From contig NZ_CP021912.1 of NCBI RefSeq assembly GCF_003264115.1, forward strand, positions 62,001 to 126,000: a stretch of DNA of 64,000 nt, written 5' to 3'. This DNA is from Erythrobacter sp. KY5 (GTDB lineage Bacteria > Pseudomonadota > Alphaproteobacteria > Sphingomonadales > Sphingomonadaceae). The notes below the pieces were generated by a model. It was not told where the DNA came from. It made no database searches and was given only the letters and a program-made list of their open reading frames with translations. Positions within the stretch are counted from its first letter, which is position 1; each line of letters begins with the position of its first letter. Position numbers and translations under genes: made by a program. Below are positions 28,001 to 37,438 of the stretch, in pieces.

Positions 28001-29928
28001 GGCGCCTCCGACGAGGCAGGCTTCAGCCAGATCGGCGAAGTGTAGGCGCGCTCCTGTGCGACCGCATCTTCCATCGCTTCTTCTGAAAGCGTGATCCCGA
28101 AGCGCAACGCATCGAACAAGGTCCAGCGCGGTGTCGGAATCTCGAGCACGCGCACGTAGTAGAAAGCTCGCTGCCCCGGGCTGTAATCAGGGTCGACCCA
28201 GGTGGTGCGAAGTTCGCCTGCGCCGATGTCGTTGGTGTAGGTTGCCCTGGCCCTGTCGACCGTATCGCCCACCGCCGGAACCCTGCCCCCGCGCCGGATG
28301 CGGCTCGCCATGTCACTCCAGACGACATCGTAGACCCGCTCCTGCGCATTGCCCGATGCATCCAGCCAGCCTTTGACCACCTGAACCCGGTCGAGGTTTG
28401 CCCCGTCAGGGTCTTTCATCGCGCTGATCAGGAAGCTTGGCGATGATCCACGATCTTCAAGCTCACCGCCCATCGGAACGCCGCGCGTATAGCCAGCGCG
28501 CACCCAGTCGCCGTCCCAATCCTGCGCAGTGAAGTCGAAGCCGCCAAAGACGCGCACCGTCATTCGCGGCCCTGTCGTCGCGTAAACCTCGCGCCGGGCA
28601 AAGGCATCGAAGATTTCAGCGCGCGTGTTTCCGCGCGCCCAGGCGGCTGCATATCCGCCCGCCAGATATTGCCAACCGTAACGACCCTCGCGCGTGCCGA
28701 GGTTCTGCGGCTCGGCAGCGCGGTTTTCGTTGGCCGGTTCGTTACCGGTGTGTTTCCCGTAGAAATTGTCTTCATCGCCGGTTGCGAACGCGGTGTGGCT
28801 GTCGGTCGCCCCGATCATGCCAAATGCGTAAGGGTTCACGCCAAGCTGCGCTTCGAGTGAAAGTCCGCGCAAAAGCGCTGACCGGACGTAGGACCCTTCA
28901 TACATGTCAGGCGTCGCACGCTGCGTGAGCGGCAAGTTGCCAAGCTCCCACCCCTTCACCCCGAAACCCGCCATCTCATCATTGGGCGACAGGAAGGGGT
29001 GCGTTTCGCTGTCACCCTTGATCTGTGTTGCCTCGACGACCGGCTCCATCCGGGCGCGCATCGCAGCATATTGCGCTGTCATTGGCGAACCGTCGGTTGT
29101 CGTCGTTTCGAACATCATGCCGTTCGAAAGGTTCGAATTGTGCGGGATCGCCAGCACGCGTCCCCCGGTCTGCTCCTCATAAGCAGTCATGTAGTCCCAC
29201 AATTCCTCCGCCGTGGTGTTGAGGCCGGGGAACGGAAGCGTCTGGCGGGTCCGGTCGCTGCCATCGCGAAACATCACGACGCGGTGCAGATTGTTGCCGT
29301 CTGGCATGAGCGTCCACTCAAACCCTGCCAGAGCGGTGAAGACGCCCGGCTCGTTATAGCGATCGAGCAGGCCGAGCTGGGTGTTCCAGATGTCCATCGC
29401 TCCCTCGCGCGCTCTTTCGGGATCGGCGAAGGCTTCGGGGATGTCATCGTTGGCGGCGGCAGTGATGAGTTCAGCGATGGCAAGCTGCGATTGCTCCGGG
29501 CCTTCGTGCATCATGTCGTACCAACGCAGTACGGTCTCGTCGCGGATCACCCATTTCACGTACCAGCGCGGAGCATCGTAGAGCCTGCGTGTCGCACCCA
29601 GTGCGTCGGAGTGATCGGAGATGACAAGAAAATCGAGTGGGCGCGCCAAGCGGGCCTCAGATCCCGTCGTTGCCGTGACGGTCTCGCCTCTCGCAAAGCG
29701 CAGCGCCGCCTCCGGTCCAAGACGTACCCCGAACCCGAAAGCATCGACCGAATTGTCGGTGTGAAGGTGCGTATCGCCCCAATAGGGACGATCAGGATAT
29801 TCAGCGAGCTCGATAGTGTCTTCGCCCGTTCCCGTCTGGGAGGGGTCAAGTTCCGCCTCACCGCTACATCCGGCCATCGCCATGGCAACCAGACTGGTCG
29901 CACAAAGCCTTGTCACGAATCCTCGCAT
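27997..29928 (-). CDS. DUF3604 (PHP-like) lipoprotein
   Basis: The 643-residue product has a lipoprotein signal (CATSLVAMAMAGC). A DUF3604 domain follows, with YWGDTHLHTDNSVDAFGFG near the N terminus and FLVISDHSDALG, then the late DSHTAFATGDEDNFYG segment. The His/Asp clusters resemble PHP-type metal sites, so a metal-dependent hydrolase is plausible. The ATG at 29928 (MRGFVTRL) gives a proper signal peptide; the frame is open another 200 bp but without it. It heads the DUF3604 - parvulin - HupE operon. Confidence 0.85.
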   Translation of the reverse strand: MRGFVTRLCATSLVAMAMAGCSGEAELDPSQTGTGEDTIELAEYPDRPYWGDTHLHTDNSVDAFGFGVRLGPEAALRFARGETVTATTGSEARLARPLDFLVISDHSDALGATRRLYDAPRWYVKWVIRDETVLRWYDMMHEGPEQSQLAIAELITAAANDDIPEAFADPERAREGAMDIWNTQLGLLDRYNEPGVFTALAGFEWTLMPDGNNLHRVVMFRDGSDRTRQTLPFPGLNTTAEELWDYMTAYEEQTGGRVLAIPHNSNLSNGMMFETTTTDGSPMTAQYAAMRARMEPVVEATQIKGDSETHPFLSPNDEMAGFGVKGWELGNLPLTQRATPDMYEGSYVRSALLRGLSLEAQLGVNPYAFGMIGATDSHTAFATGDEDNFYGKHTGNEPANENRAAEPQNLGTREGRYGWQYLAGGYAAAWARGNTRAEIFDAFARREVYATTGPRMTVRVFGGFDFTAQDWDGDWVRAGYTRGVPMGGELEDRGSSPSFLISAMKDPDGANLDRVQVVKGWLDASGNAQERVYDVVWSDMASRIRRGGRVPAVGDTVDRARATYTNDIGAGELRTTWVDPDYSPGQRAFYYVRVLEIPTPRWTLFDALRFGITLSEEAMEDAVAQERAYTSPIWLKPASSEAP

Positions 29929-30007
29929 GGCTCTCTCCCCGCATGCGCCTACCGAACGGTAATGTGCACACTGCACCGGACGCTCGTCAAGTTTGTGAGA
30001 ATGCTGT

Positions 30008-30649
30008 TTAGAAGGGCAGGAAACCGCTGCCGGCGGCATCGGAACCGAGATACCACGTGGCCAAACCGCCAACAGCGCCAAATGCCAGCATCCAGGCGAT
30101 GAGCATTGCCAGACCGTCTCGCACCATGAGTGCAAGACAGATTATGCTGATCGCCAGCATCGGGCCGGCGCTCGCCCACGGGAGTACTTCGAGCGGGGGA
30201 ACAAGGAAACAAAGCAGGATGATGATCGCAGCGGCAACCCTGATTGCAGGCCCCTGCGCAAGAACCTCGAGCCGCTCCTTGGCAACCCCGTCGAGTGTTT
30301 CGGCAGGCCCTTCGAGTTTCGTGGTTGCCTTGTCCATCTTGGAAGAAGCTACCGATCGCTGCGCAACCCATTTGGGAACCCAGATGTGCTCGCGACCTGC
30401 CAGCAGCTGCGCCGCGATCAGCGCGATACAAAGTGCAAGGAAGCTTGGCACGCCGGGAATGATCCCGACGGGGCTGATCTCCAGAAGCGCGAGCACCAGC
30501 ATGACAGGCGCAAAACTGCGTGACCCGAACTTGTCGAGTACATCGGCGACCTTGACCTCTTCCTCGCTGCTGGCGAGTTCATCGAGACCGTCGATAACGT
30601 CGGCGATCGAGTTCGGGGCTTTGGTGTCTTGCGTGGCCATGGTGTCCAT
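30008..30649 (-). CDS. exoD: ExoD-family exopolysaccharide synthesis membrane protein
   Basis: The 213-residue protein has a charged N-terminal part and ExoD motifs (LLEISPVGIIPGVPSFLALC, ALIAAQLLAGREHIWVP, then FLVPPLEVLPWASAGPML). It has about four membrane helices. ExoD was named in Sinorhizobium for altered exopolysaccharide and alkali sensitivity, but its biochemical role is unclear. It lies 33 bp after the MaoC gene and may be cotranscribed. Confidence 0.82.
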   Translation of the reverse strand: MDTMATQDTKAPNSIADVIDGLDELASSEEEVKVADVLDKFGSRSFAPVMLVLALLEISPVGIIPGVPSFLALCIALIAAQLLAGREHIWVPKWVAQRSVASSKMDKATTKLEGPAETLDGVAKERLEVLAQGPAIRVAAAIIILLCFLVPPLEVLPWASAGPMLAISIICLALMVRDGLAMLIAWMLAFGAVGGLATWYLGSDAAGSGFLPF

Positions 30650-30682
30650 TCAACACACAGGCGACGCAAGAGGTTTCCAAAT

Positions 30683-31132
30683 TTATTGCTTTTTCTGCAA
30701 CAGCGCGGTGCGTTCGCAGCGACAGACAACCTCGTCGCGCTGGTTGAGCAGCTCATGCGTGAACGTCACAATACCCGCATTCGGGCGCGATTTGCTCTCG
30801 CGCAGTTCCTTGATCGAGCTGCGCGCACGAAGCGTGTCACCGATGAAGACCGGGTTGGGTGTGACCACCTTGTCAAAGCCCAAGTTGGCGACGAGCGTTC
30901 CGAGCGTCGTATCGCCAACGGACAATCCGACCAGCAACGAAAAAGTGAAGGTCGAATTGACCAGTATCTGCCCGAACCCACTCGCTTTCGCGGCCTCTAC
31001 ATCAAGGTGAAGCGGCTGCGGATTGTGGGTCATGGTCGAGAACAACAGGTTGTCGGTCTCGGTCACCGTTCGGCGGATGTCGTGCTCCAGTTCGTCGCCG
31101 ACCTGCCACTCATCGAAGAATTTGCCTGCCAT
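30683..31132 (-). CDS. MaoC-family dehydratase (hotdog fold)
   Basis: The 149-residue single-hotdog protein shows the R-hydratase-like signature: [21 protein letters not shown] carries the Asp-x4-His-type catalytic pair, then [20 protein letters not shown], and [15 protein letters not shown]. Such enzymes hydrate enoyl-CoAs, for example mesaconyl- or methylmalyl-type intermediates. It is 8 bp downstream of a CaiB-type gene, suggesting a shared acyl-CoA pathway. Confidence 0.87.
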   Translation of the reverse strand: MAGKFFDEWQVGDELEHDIRRTVTETDNLLFSTMTHNPQPLHLDVEAAKASGFGQILVNSTFTFSLLVGLSVGDTTLGTLVANLGFDKVVTPNPVFIGDTLRARSSIKELRESKSRPNAGIVTFTHELLNQRDEVVCRCERTALLQKKQ

Positions 31133-31140
31133 TGCGCGAT

Positions 31141-32220
31141 TTATCCCTTGGTCCAGCGAGCGACCACATCAGCGCCGTCATCGGCGCTTGATCGCACCGC
31201 TCCCGGTGTGCGGTCGAAGCGAGGCGCAGGCGCGGGATGCCAGTCACCGTCATGCTTGATATAGGCCTTGCGTGCTTTCATGTGCGGATGTTCGCGCACG
31301 TCATCGAGCCCGACGACGGGGCCATAACATGCGTCAGTCCCCTCAAGCAGCTCGTTCCATTCAGCCTGCGTCTTCGTCTTGAAAAGCGCGGCTAGTTTTT
31401 CGGAGTATTCGCCCCAATTGGCCGGGTTCATCTGGCCCTGCGCAAGCTCTTGCGGCGCGCCTGCGCGGGCCAGCATTTCGGCATAGAATTGCGGTTCGAT
31501 AGAGCCGAGCGAGATTTCCTTGCCGTCCGCGCATTCGTAGCACCGGTAGAAATGCGCTGCGCCGCTGAGCAGGCCCTTGCCGCGTTCGGTCGTGCGCACA
31601 GCGCCCTTGGCCTGCCCGAAGAAGAAACTCATCAGGCTGGTGACACCATCGACAATTGCCGCATCGACCACCTGTCCCTTGCCCGAGCGTTCGCGCTCAT
31701 ACAGCGCGGCCATGATCCCGAAAGCGCAATACATCGAACCGCCCCCGAAATCGCCGACGAGGTTCTGCGGCGGCACCGGCGGCTTGCCATTCTCGCCCAT
31801 CGCATCGAGCGCGCCTGTGATCGCGATATAATTGATGTCGTGTCCTGCGGCGCTCGCCAGAGGTCCGTCCTGACCCCAGCCGGTCATCCGCGCATAAACC
31901 AGCCGCGGGTTTTCGGCGATAAGCTCATCGGGCCCAAGTCCCAGCCGCTCCATCACGCCAGGTCGCAGGCCTTCAATGAGGACATCGGCCTTGCTCGCCG
32001 CGTCGCGGCAAAACGCCTTGCCCTCATCGGTCTTGAGATCGACGGTCACGCGGTTGCGCGCGCGCTCGACAACAGGGTTGAGGCTCATCGCGCCGGGACG
32101 GTCGATCCGCACCACTTCTGCGCCAAGGTCGGCCAGCAGCATCGCAACATGCGGCCCCGGCCCGATCCCGGCAAACTCGATCACTTTCAGTCCGACCAGA
32201 GGTCCGGCGGCGTTGCTCAT
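31141..32220 (-). CDS. CaiB/BaiF family protein, alpha-methylacyl-CoA racemase type
   Basis: The 359-residue product has family III CoA-transferase features: [53 protein letters not shown] and [21 protein letters not shown]. The IGPGPH and GHDINY segments, and Asp/Glu pairs, fit alpha-methylacyl-CoA racemase (Amacr/MCR), which epimerises 2-methyl-branched acyl-CoAs. It probably works with the MaoC hydratase in branched acyl-CoA breakdown. Confidence 0.88.
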   Translation of the reverse strand: MSNAAGPLVGLKVIEFAGIGPGPHVAMLLADLGAEVVRIDRPGAMSLNPVVERARNRVTVDLKTDEGKAFCRDAASKADVLIEGLRPGVMERLGLGPDELIAENPRLVYARMTGWGQDGPLASAAGHDINYIAITGALDAMGENGKPPVPPQNLVGDFGGGSMYCAFGIMAALYERERSGKGQVVDAAIVDGVTSLMSFFFGQAKGAVRTTERGKGLLSGAAHFYRCYECADGKEISLGSIEPQFYAEMLARAGAPQELAQGQMNPANWGEYSEKLAALFKTKTQAEWNELLEGTDACYGPVVGLDDVREHPHMKARKAYIKHDGDWHPAPAPRFDRTPGAVRSSADDGADVVARWTKG

Positions 32221-32336
32221 TCGAAAAGTCTCCCAATGTCTCTCGGCGGCTTCCTTGCCGCGTCACCTTGCCAAGAGCAAGACCGCGCCATAGGAGCGCC
32301 GAAGGGATCAGCGCTCGAAAGGGACACTCAGACACA

Positions 32337-32795
32337 GTGACACAGTCCAGCGTGAAAGTGTTGGCGGCAGCTTCGGGTGGCGGCCACTGGGAGCAATTGA
32401 TGCTTCTGCGCGATTGCCTGGAAGCATACGATCTGCGCTTTGCGACAACCGATCCCGCGGTCGCAAAACAGCATGGCATCGAAACCGTCGACACACTGCC
32501 CGATTGCAACCAGAACAAGCCGCTTCAGTCGCTTTTGTGTGCCTTTAGGGCGCTCTTGATCGTTCTCAAACACCGCCCGCAAGTTGTCCTGTCGACGGGG
32601 GCTGCGCCGGGGTATTTCTGCCTTCTTGCCGGACGCCTATTGGGCGCTCGCACACTCTGGATCGACAGCGTTGCCAATGCTGAACAATTGTCCATGTGCG
32701 GGAAGCTGTCGCGGCGCACAGCGCATGAATGTATCACGCAGTGGGAGCACCTCGCTGACGGCAGCGCAGTCAAGTATCGCGGAGCGGTACTGTGA
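32337..32795 (+). CDS. PssD/Alg14-like glycosyltransferase subunit
   Basis: The 152-residue product matches Alg14/PssD proteins: VLAAASGGGHWEQLMLLRDC, RPQVVLSTGAAPGYFCLLAG and ARTLWIDSVANAEQLSMCGK. Alg14-type proteins recruit the catalytic partner to the membrane and bind the lipid acceptor. The GTG at 32337 is chosen; upstream sequence in frame is not conserved. The stop overlaps the next gene by 4 nt, so the two halves are made together. It opens the exopolysaccharide locus. Confidence 0.82.
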   Translation: MTQSSVKVLAAASGGGHWEQLMLLRDCLEAYDLRFATTDPAVAKQHGIETVDTLPDCNQNKPLQSLLCAFRALLIVLKHRPQVVLSTGAAPGYFCLLAGRLLGARTLWIDSVANAEQLSMCGKLSRRTAHECITQWEHLADGSAVKYRGAVL

Positions 32796-33274
32796 TCCTG
32801 GTCACGGTCGGAATGCAGCTGGGCTTCGATCGACTGATCAAGGCGATGGACGCGCTCACGCCGAGCCTTGGCATGCCCGTCATCGCGCAAACCGGGCGCA
32901 GTTCCTATCAGCCCGCCAATATGGAAGCGCGCGAGAAAATCGCCCCCTCCGAATTCGAACGGCTGGTGGACGAGAGCCGCGTCATCGTCAGCCATGCCGG
33001 GATCGGCACCGTGCTTACCGCGCAGCGGCTTTCAACTCCGATAGTTCTGTTCCCCAGACGATTTGATTTCGCAGAGCATCGCAACGATCATCAGGTCGCA
33101 ACCGTCCGCAATCTTGAGGGTCGACCGGGTGTCCTGATCGCTCTGGAGGAAAAGCACCTCGCCAGTCGCATTGCCCAGGGCCTGGAAATGGCGAATACCG
33201 GCACGGCGCTTTCTCCGACCAAGGCCAGGCTTCAGTCGGCAATCGTAAGCTTCATAGAAACCGGTAATATCTAA
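32792..33274 (+). CDS. PssE/Alg13-like glycosyltransferase subunit
   Basis: The 160-residue protein is a GT28 C-terminal domain: MILVTVGMQLGFDRLIKAMD, then VIVSHAGIGTVLTAQRLSTP (nucleotide-sugar site) and RFDFAEHRNDHQ. With the upstream PssD/Alg14-like half it should form a two-part transferase, in rhizobia a glucuronosyltransferase adding the second sugar of the repeat unit. The sugar here is not determined by sequence. Confidence 0.83.
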   Translation: MILVTVGMQLGFDRLIKAMDALTPSLGMPVIAQTGRSSYQPANMEAREKIAPSEFERLVDESRVIVSHAGIGTVLTAQRLSTPIVLFPRRFDFAEHRNDHQVATVRNLEGRPGVLIALEEKHLASRIAQGLEMANTGTALSPTKARLQSAIVSFIETGNI

Positions 33275-33383
33275 CGCCCGCTTGCGGCGTTCGGCTTGCG
33301 CTCGGCCAATCAAGCCTAACGCGATATTTACCCCTTTGCGTCCATGGTCACCGCGCGAATTCGCCGCGAGGAAACCGACACTC

Positions 33384-34688
33384 ATGAACGCCCCTTTCGA
33401 TACCGCCAGTGCCATAGGCCCTAATGCGGCAACCCAGCCTGCACCCGACCATCAGGTCGTGGTCGTCGGACTGGGCTATATTGGTCTGCCGACTGCCGCT
33501 GTTCTTGCAAGCCATGGCTGGAATGTGTGCGGGGTCGATGTATCTGAAAAGGTTGTCGAAACTGTCAATGCCGGAGGCGTCCATATCGAGGAACGCGATC
33601 TCGACCGGCTGGTGCGTGAAGCCATCGAATCCCAGCGCCTCACCGCCTCAACCGAAGTGCCTACCGCGCATTTCTACATGATTGCGGTGCCGACCCCTCT
33701 CAGTGACGAAAACACGCCCGACATCAGCTATGTCGAAGCCGCAGCCCGCGCGATTGCGCCCAAAATACTGCCCGGGGCCTGCGTGATCGTTGAAAGCACA
33801 TCGCCGGTCGGTACGACGGAAAGAGTCGGGCAGATCATTGCCGAGGCGCGTCCCGATCTGCAGGTCCCGGTCTACGGATCTCAGCAGGGCGGCGATATTG
33901 CGCTCGCTTACTGTCCCGAACGCGTTCTGCCGGGCAAGATCGTGCGCGAACTCGTTCACAATGACCGCGTAATCGGTGGCATCACACCTGATTGCGCCAA
34001 ACGTGCAGCCGCCCTTTATTCGAGCTTTGTCGAAGGCGATTGCCTTATCACCAATGCCCGCGTTGCCGAGACGGTCAAACTCACCGAAAACAGCTACCGC
34101 GACGTAAATATCGCATTTGCCAATGAACTCAGCGTGATTGCCGATGATCTGGGGGTCGATGTCTGGGATGTCATTGCGCTCGCAAACCGGCACCCGCGAG
34201 TCAACATTCTACAGCCCGGCCCAGGGGTCGGGGGGCATTGCATCGCGGTCGATCCGTGGTTTCTTGTTTCTAGCTCTCCGAAGGCTGCGCGGCTCATCCG
34301 CACAGCGCGCGAAGTGAACGACTTCAAGGCAACCTATACCGAGCGGCGGATCCGCGGTCTGCTGGATGCTGTTCCCGGCGGAAAGGTTGCCCTGCTTGGC
34401 TTGGCATTCAAGCCGGATATCGACGACTTCCGCGAAAGCCCTGCCCTCGAAATCGCCCTGAGCCTTGCCAAGACACGCGGTCAGCGCATTCTGGTGGTTG
34501 AGCCATTTGCAGATGATCTGCCAAAGGGCTTTGCCGGGACCGGGGCGCAACTGGTGCAACTTGACGAAGCGCTCGCCACCGCTGAAGTCATCGTTGTGCT
34601 TGTCGATCATACAGCCTTCAAACACCTGCTCCCGGCGGACCTCGCGGGCAAGTTGGTCTTCGACACGCGCGGAATGCTCAAGGAATGA
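33384..34688 (+). CDS. wecC: UDP-N-acetyl-D-mannosamine dehydrogenase
   Basis: The 434-residue product has the NAD site VVGLGYIGLPTAAV (27-40), the middle domain with TSPVGTTERV and AYCPERVLPGK, and the catalytic Cys286 in GVGGHCIAVDPWF. These are features of WecC-type UDP-sugar 6-dehydrogenases. It oxidises UDP-ManNAc to UDP-ManNAcA. The next gene, wecB, makes its substrate, and the stop overlaps the wecB start (ATGA). Confidence 0.93.
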   Translation: MNAPFDTASAIGPNAATQPAPDHQVVVVGLGYIGLPTAAVLASHGWNVCGVDVSEKVVETVNAGGVHIEERDLDRLVREAIESQRLTASTEVPTAHFYMIAVPTPLSDENTPDISYVEAAARAIAPKILPGACVIVESTSPVGTTERVGQIIAEARPDLQVPVYGSQQGGDIALAYCPERVLPGKIVRELVHNDRVIGGITPDCAKRAAALYSSFVEGDCLITNARVAETVKLTENSYRDVNIAFANELSVIADDLGVDVWDVIALANRHPRVNILQPGPGVGGHCIAVDPWFLVSSSPKAARLIRTAREVNDFKATYTERRIRGLLDAVPGGKVALLGLAFKPDIDDFRESPALEIALSLAKTRGQRILVVEPFADDLPKGFAGTGAQLVQLDEALATAEVIVVLVDHTAFKHLLPADLAGKLVFDTRGMLKE

Positions 34689-35830
34689 GCCCGCCGGGCG
34701 GGAAACCGCGTATTCTTGTGACCTTCGGGACCAGACCTGAAGCGATCAAGATGTCCCCGGTCGTCGCGGCCCTTCGCGCCTCGAACGCATTCGATGTGAA
34801 AGTCGCCGTTACGGCCCAACACAGGGAAATGCTCGATCAGGTGCTTGAACTTGCGGATATCACGCCGGATATCGACCTCGACCTGATGGAGCCGGGACAG
34901 AGCCTGGATGCCCTTTCCTCAAGGATCATCACGCGATTTGGGCAAGCGCTCGATACAGCGCAGCCCGACCGAGTTCTGGTACATGGCGACACTCTGACCA
35001 CCATGATGGCGACGCTCGCCTGTTACTTCCGCCGCATCCCCGTCGGCCATGTCGAGGCAGGGCTTCGCAGCGGCAACATCTACTCGCCATGGCCAGAGGA
35101 AGTGAACCGCAAGGTAACGGGCGCGGTGGCCGATCTGCACTTTGCTCCGACCAGTTCGGCAGCCGACGCGCTTCGTGCAGAAAATGTCGCTGAGAGCACA
35201 ATTCACGTTACCGGAAACACTGTTATCGACGCGCTGTTGGAAACCAGAGCCAAGATCAGGGTCAACCCCGCACTCGCCCCGATCGTCGGGCATCTCGCAG
35301 CAAGGTTCGAGGGCCGCCGGATCATCTGCGTCACGGCCCACCGGCGGGAGAACTTTGGCGATGGCATGAAGCAGATCGCAGCAGCGCTAACCAAGTTGGC
35401 ATCACGCGGCGACGTAGCGATCATTTATCCGGTCCACCCTAACCCCAACGTGGCTGACGTGATGAAATCGAGCCTCGGTGATATTCCTAACATCGCTCTG
35501 ATCGATCCGCTCGACTATCCGAATTTCGTCGCGATGATGGAGCTAAGCGAGATTGTGCTCACCGATTCCGGGGGCATTCAGGAAGAAGCCCCAAGCCTCG
35601 GGAAACCTGTGCTGGTTATGCGGGACACGACAGAGCGCCCGGAAGGTGTAGAGGCAGGGACTGCAAAGCTTGTCGGCGCAAACACGCAGCGCATCGTCGC
35701 GGAAGCTTCAGCCCTGCTTGACGATGGCGCGCAATACAACGCCATGGCGCAGGCCCATAACCCCTATGGTGACGGCCTCGCCAGCAAGAAGATTGCCGAC
35801 ATCGTCGCGGACCGCCACGCACACGGCTAG
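34685..35830 (+). CDS. wecB: UDP-N-acetylglucosamine 2-epimerase (non-hydrolysing)
   Basis: The 381-residue product has WecB features: FGTRPEAIKMSPVV, VHGDTLTTMMATLACYF, HVEAGLRSGN, VTAHRRENFGDGM and LTDSGGIQEEAP with VMRDTTERPEG. It converts UDP-GlcNAc to UDP-ManNAc in the cytoplasm for the dehydrogenase encoded just upstream. The pair points to ManNAcA in the exported polysaccharide. Confidence 0.95.
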   Translation: MSPPGGKPRILVTFGTRPEAIKMSPVVAALRASNAFDVKVAVTAQHREMLDQVLELADITPDIDLDLMEPGQSLDALSSRIITRFGQALDTAQPDRVLVHGDTLTTMMATLACYFRRIPVGHVEAGLRSGNIYSPWPEEVNRKVTGAVADLHFAPTSSAADALRAENVAESTIHVTGNTVIDALLETRAKIRVNPALAPIVGHLAARFEGRRIICVTAHRRENFGDGMKQIAAALTKLASRGDVAIIYPVHPNPNVADVMKSSLGDIPNIALIDPLDYPNFVAMMELSEIVLTDSGGIQEEAPSLGKPVLVMRDTTERPEGVEAGTAKLVGANTQRIVAEASALLDDGAQYNAMAQAHNPYGDGLASKKIADIVADRHAHG

Positions 35831-36411
35831 CGCGCCTTTGGCATTAACCGGCCGCGCAAGAGCAATACGTAGAAGGTGGCGGCAGCAATGATCGCTGCAC
35901 TCGCGCCCAAATCTCCGACCCAGTTCAACTTGAGCGGGCCATAGAGCAATGCATCCATCGCATGCAGCGAGATTATCCGCATCGCGACAATCACCAACAT
36001 CACCGCACAACTGGTGGCTGCGATCGCCACCGCGCGGTCGCGTCGTCCGACGATTTTGCGCATCGTGAGATAGGCTCCGCCAAAAGCTACAAGGAGGCAA
36101 ATGACCAAAGCGGCTGCAATGAACGGGCCCTGCATCTCGCGTCTCGCGGCGAAGATTTGGCTGGCCTTGAGCAATTCGCGCAGATCCGCTCTGATCGCGT
36201 CTTCAAGCAGCAGCAGACGTGAGAGGATCAGCAATGCAAAGATCACCGCGATCGCGATCCAGATGCGACCGTGCAGCGGATTTTGACGCGCCTTGCGTGC
36301 TTCGATGTACGAAAGAACACAAGCGCTGATCACCACGGCATACAGGCAAGCGGCGAGCATGCTCAGGATCGACGGCGTTTCAGCCACGCTTACCACCCAC
36401 ATTCGAGGCAT
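35827..36411 (-). CDS. Hypothetical membrane protein with about five helices
   Basis: The 194-residue product shows predicted helices near 10-32 (SILSMLAACLYAVVISACVL), 48-68, 94-115, 126-146 and 168-190. Arginine-rich linkers lie between them. I do not recognise the family. It is convergent with wecB (4-nt overlap) and divergent from the wza operon. A regulatory or accessory envelope role is possible but unsupported. Confidence 0.6.
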   Translation of the reverse strand: MPRMWVVSVAETPSILSMLAACLYAVVISACVLSYIEARKARQNPLHGRIWIAIAVIFALLILSRLLLLEDAIRADLRELLKASQIFAARREMQGPFIAAALVICLLVAFGGAYLTMRKIVGRRDRAVAIAATSCAVMLVIVAMRIISLHAMDALLYGPLKLNWVGDLGASAAIIAAATFYVLLLRGRLMPKAR

Positions 36412-36669
36412 CGGCGATCACAGGTATCGTGGGCTTCATATTCCGGTCTCGCGAAACTTCTACGATTGGCGTCACGCGATAGAGGGTCTGCCTCAATGCG
36501 CAAGCGCACCATGGATTTCGATCGCCAATCTTGCCGACGCGCTGATGCCGGTCCGGTGGTCATTTCTTCGCATTATTTATGGTTTTTGCCGTCTCGATTC
36601 GAGACATTCGGCTTACGGATCACCGCCTTCGCCCCGCGGCAAAGCGGTTGCACATCCCAAGGCCGCGGT

Positions 36670-36687
36670 CTAAGGGGAAGACCTTAG
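36670..36687 (+). promoter_or_regulatory. Hairpin just before the wza ribosome-binding site
   Basis: CTAAGG (36670-36675) and CCTTAG (36682-36687) form a 6-bp stem around GGAAGA. The likely Shine-Dalgarno AGGGGG follows at 36690-36695. It may be an operator or influence translation; no experimental counterpart is known to me. Confidence 0.3.
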
Positions 36688-36700
36688 TTAGGGGGAATTT

Positions 36701-37426
36701 GTGACTTTGCAAAAATCATTCAGCAAACGCCTCGGAGCAGTCACCGTCGTGGCTTCTGTCGCTCTTGCGGGCTGTGCATCCACGCCTGAGCCGATCATTG
36801 GACCGGCTTCGACACAGGCGCGCACCGATCTTGGTCAGGCTGGTTACTCTTACACTCGCGCAACCACGTATATGCTGCGCCCCTCGGACAAGATTTCGGT
36901 GAACGTTTTCCGCGAACCGGACCTGTCGATTGAGAATGTGCGCCTTGGCGTCGATGGGGCGGTTTCACTGCCCATGCTCGGCACGATCCCGGCTTCCGGC
37001 ATGACCGCAAAACAGTTCGAGGAAGACGTCTCTCGCCGTCTTCTCGCTGCGGGCCTCCGTTCACCGATGGTCAGTGTGAATATCGCTGAATACGCATCGC
37101 ACCTCGTGACGGTCGAAGGCGCGGTCGAAGAACCCGGCGTTTTCGCGTTCCAGCCCGGCTCGCGTCTCTCCGCCGCGATTGCGATGGCCAAGGGACCGAC
37201 CAACGTCGCGAAGAAAGAACAAGTGGCTGTTTTCCGTGAAAGCCCGGAAGGCATCATGATCGCCAAGTTCGATTACGAACAGGTGAGCCAGGGCACCATG
37301 CTTGACCCCGTGCTCCAGCCGGGCGACCGCGTGGTTATGGGCACGAACGGCCTGTCCGTATTCTACCAAAACCTGCTGCAGGCACTGCCCGCATTTGGCG
37401 TCTTCGGTGTCGCTGCAGTCCGGTAA
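36701..37426 (+). CDS. wza: Polysaccharide export lipoprotein, Wza type
   Basis: The 241-residue product has a lipoprotein signal (VVASVALAGCAS), the poly-export domain (YMLRPSDKISVNVFREPDLS, then ENVRLGVDGAVSLPMLG) and SLBB-like repeats (HLVTVEGAVEEPGVFAFQPG). It ends in a hydrophobic helix-like segment. It would form the outer-membrane channel for exopolysaccharide. It is shorter than E. coli Wza. The start is GTG at 36701 with AGGGGG upstream; wzc follows after 12 bp. Confidence 0.9.
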   Translation: MTLQKSFSKRLGAVTVVASVALAGCASTPEPIIGPASTQARTDLGQAGYSYTRATTYMLRPSDKISVNVFREPDLSIENVRLGVDGAVSLPMLGTIPASGMTAKQFEEDVSRRLLAAGLRSPMVSVNIAEYASHLVTVEGAVEEPGVFAFQPGSRLSAAIAMAKGPTNVAKKEQVAVFRESPEGIMIAKFDYEQVSQGTMLDPVLQPGDRVVMGTNGLSVFYQNLLQALPAFGVFGVAAVR

Positions 37427-37438
37427 TTGATGTAAGAA

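Noticed and set aside
28999-30102. 367-codon plus-strand frame opposite the DUF3604 gene
   Set aside because: It overlaps a supported gene in antisense, without family features.
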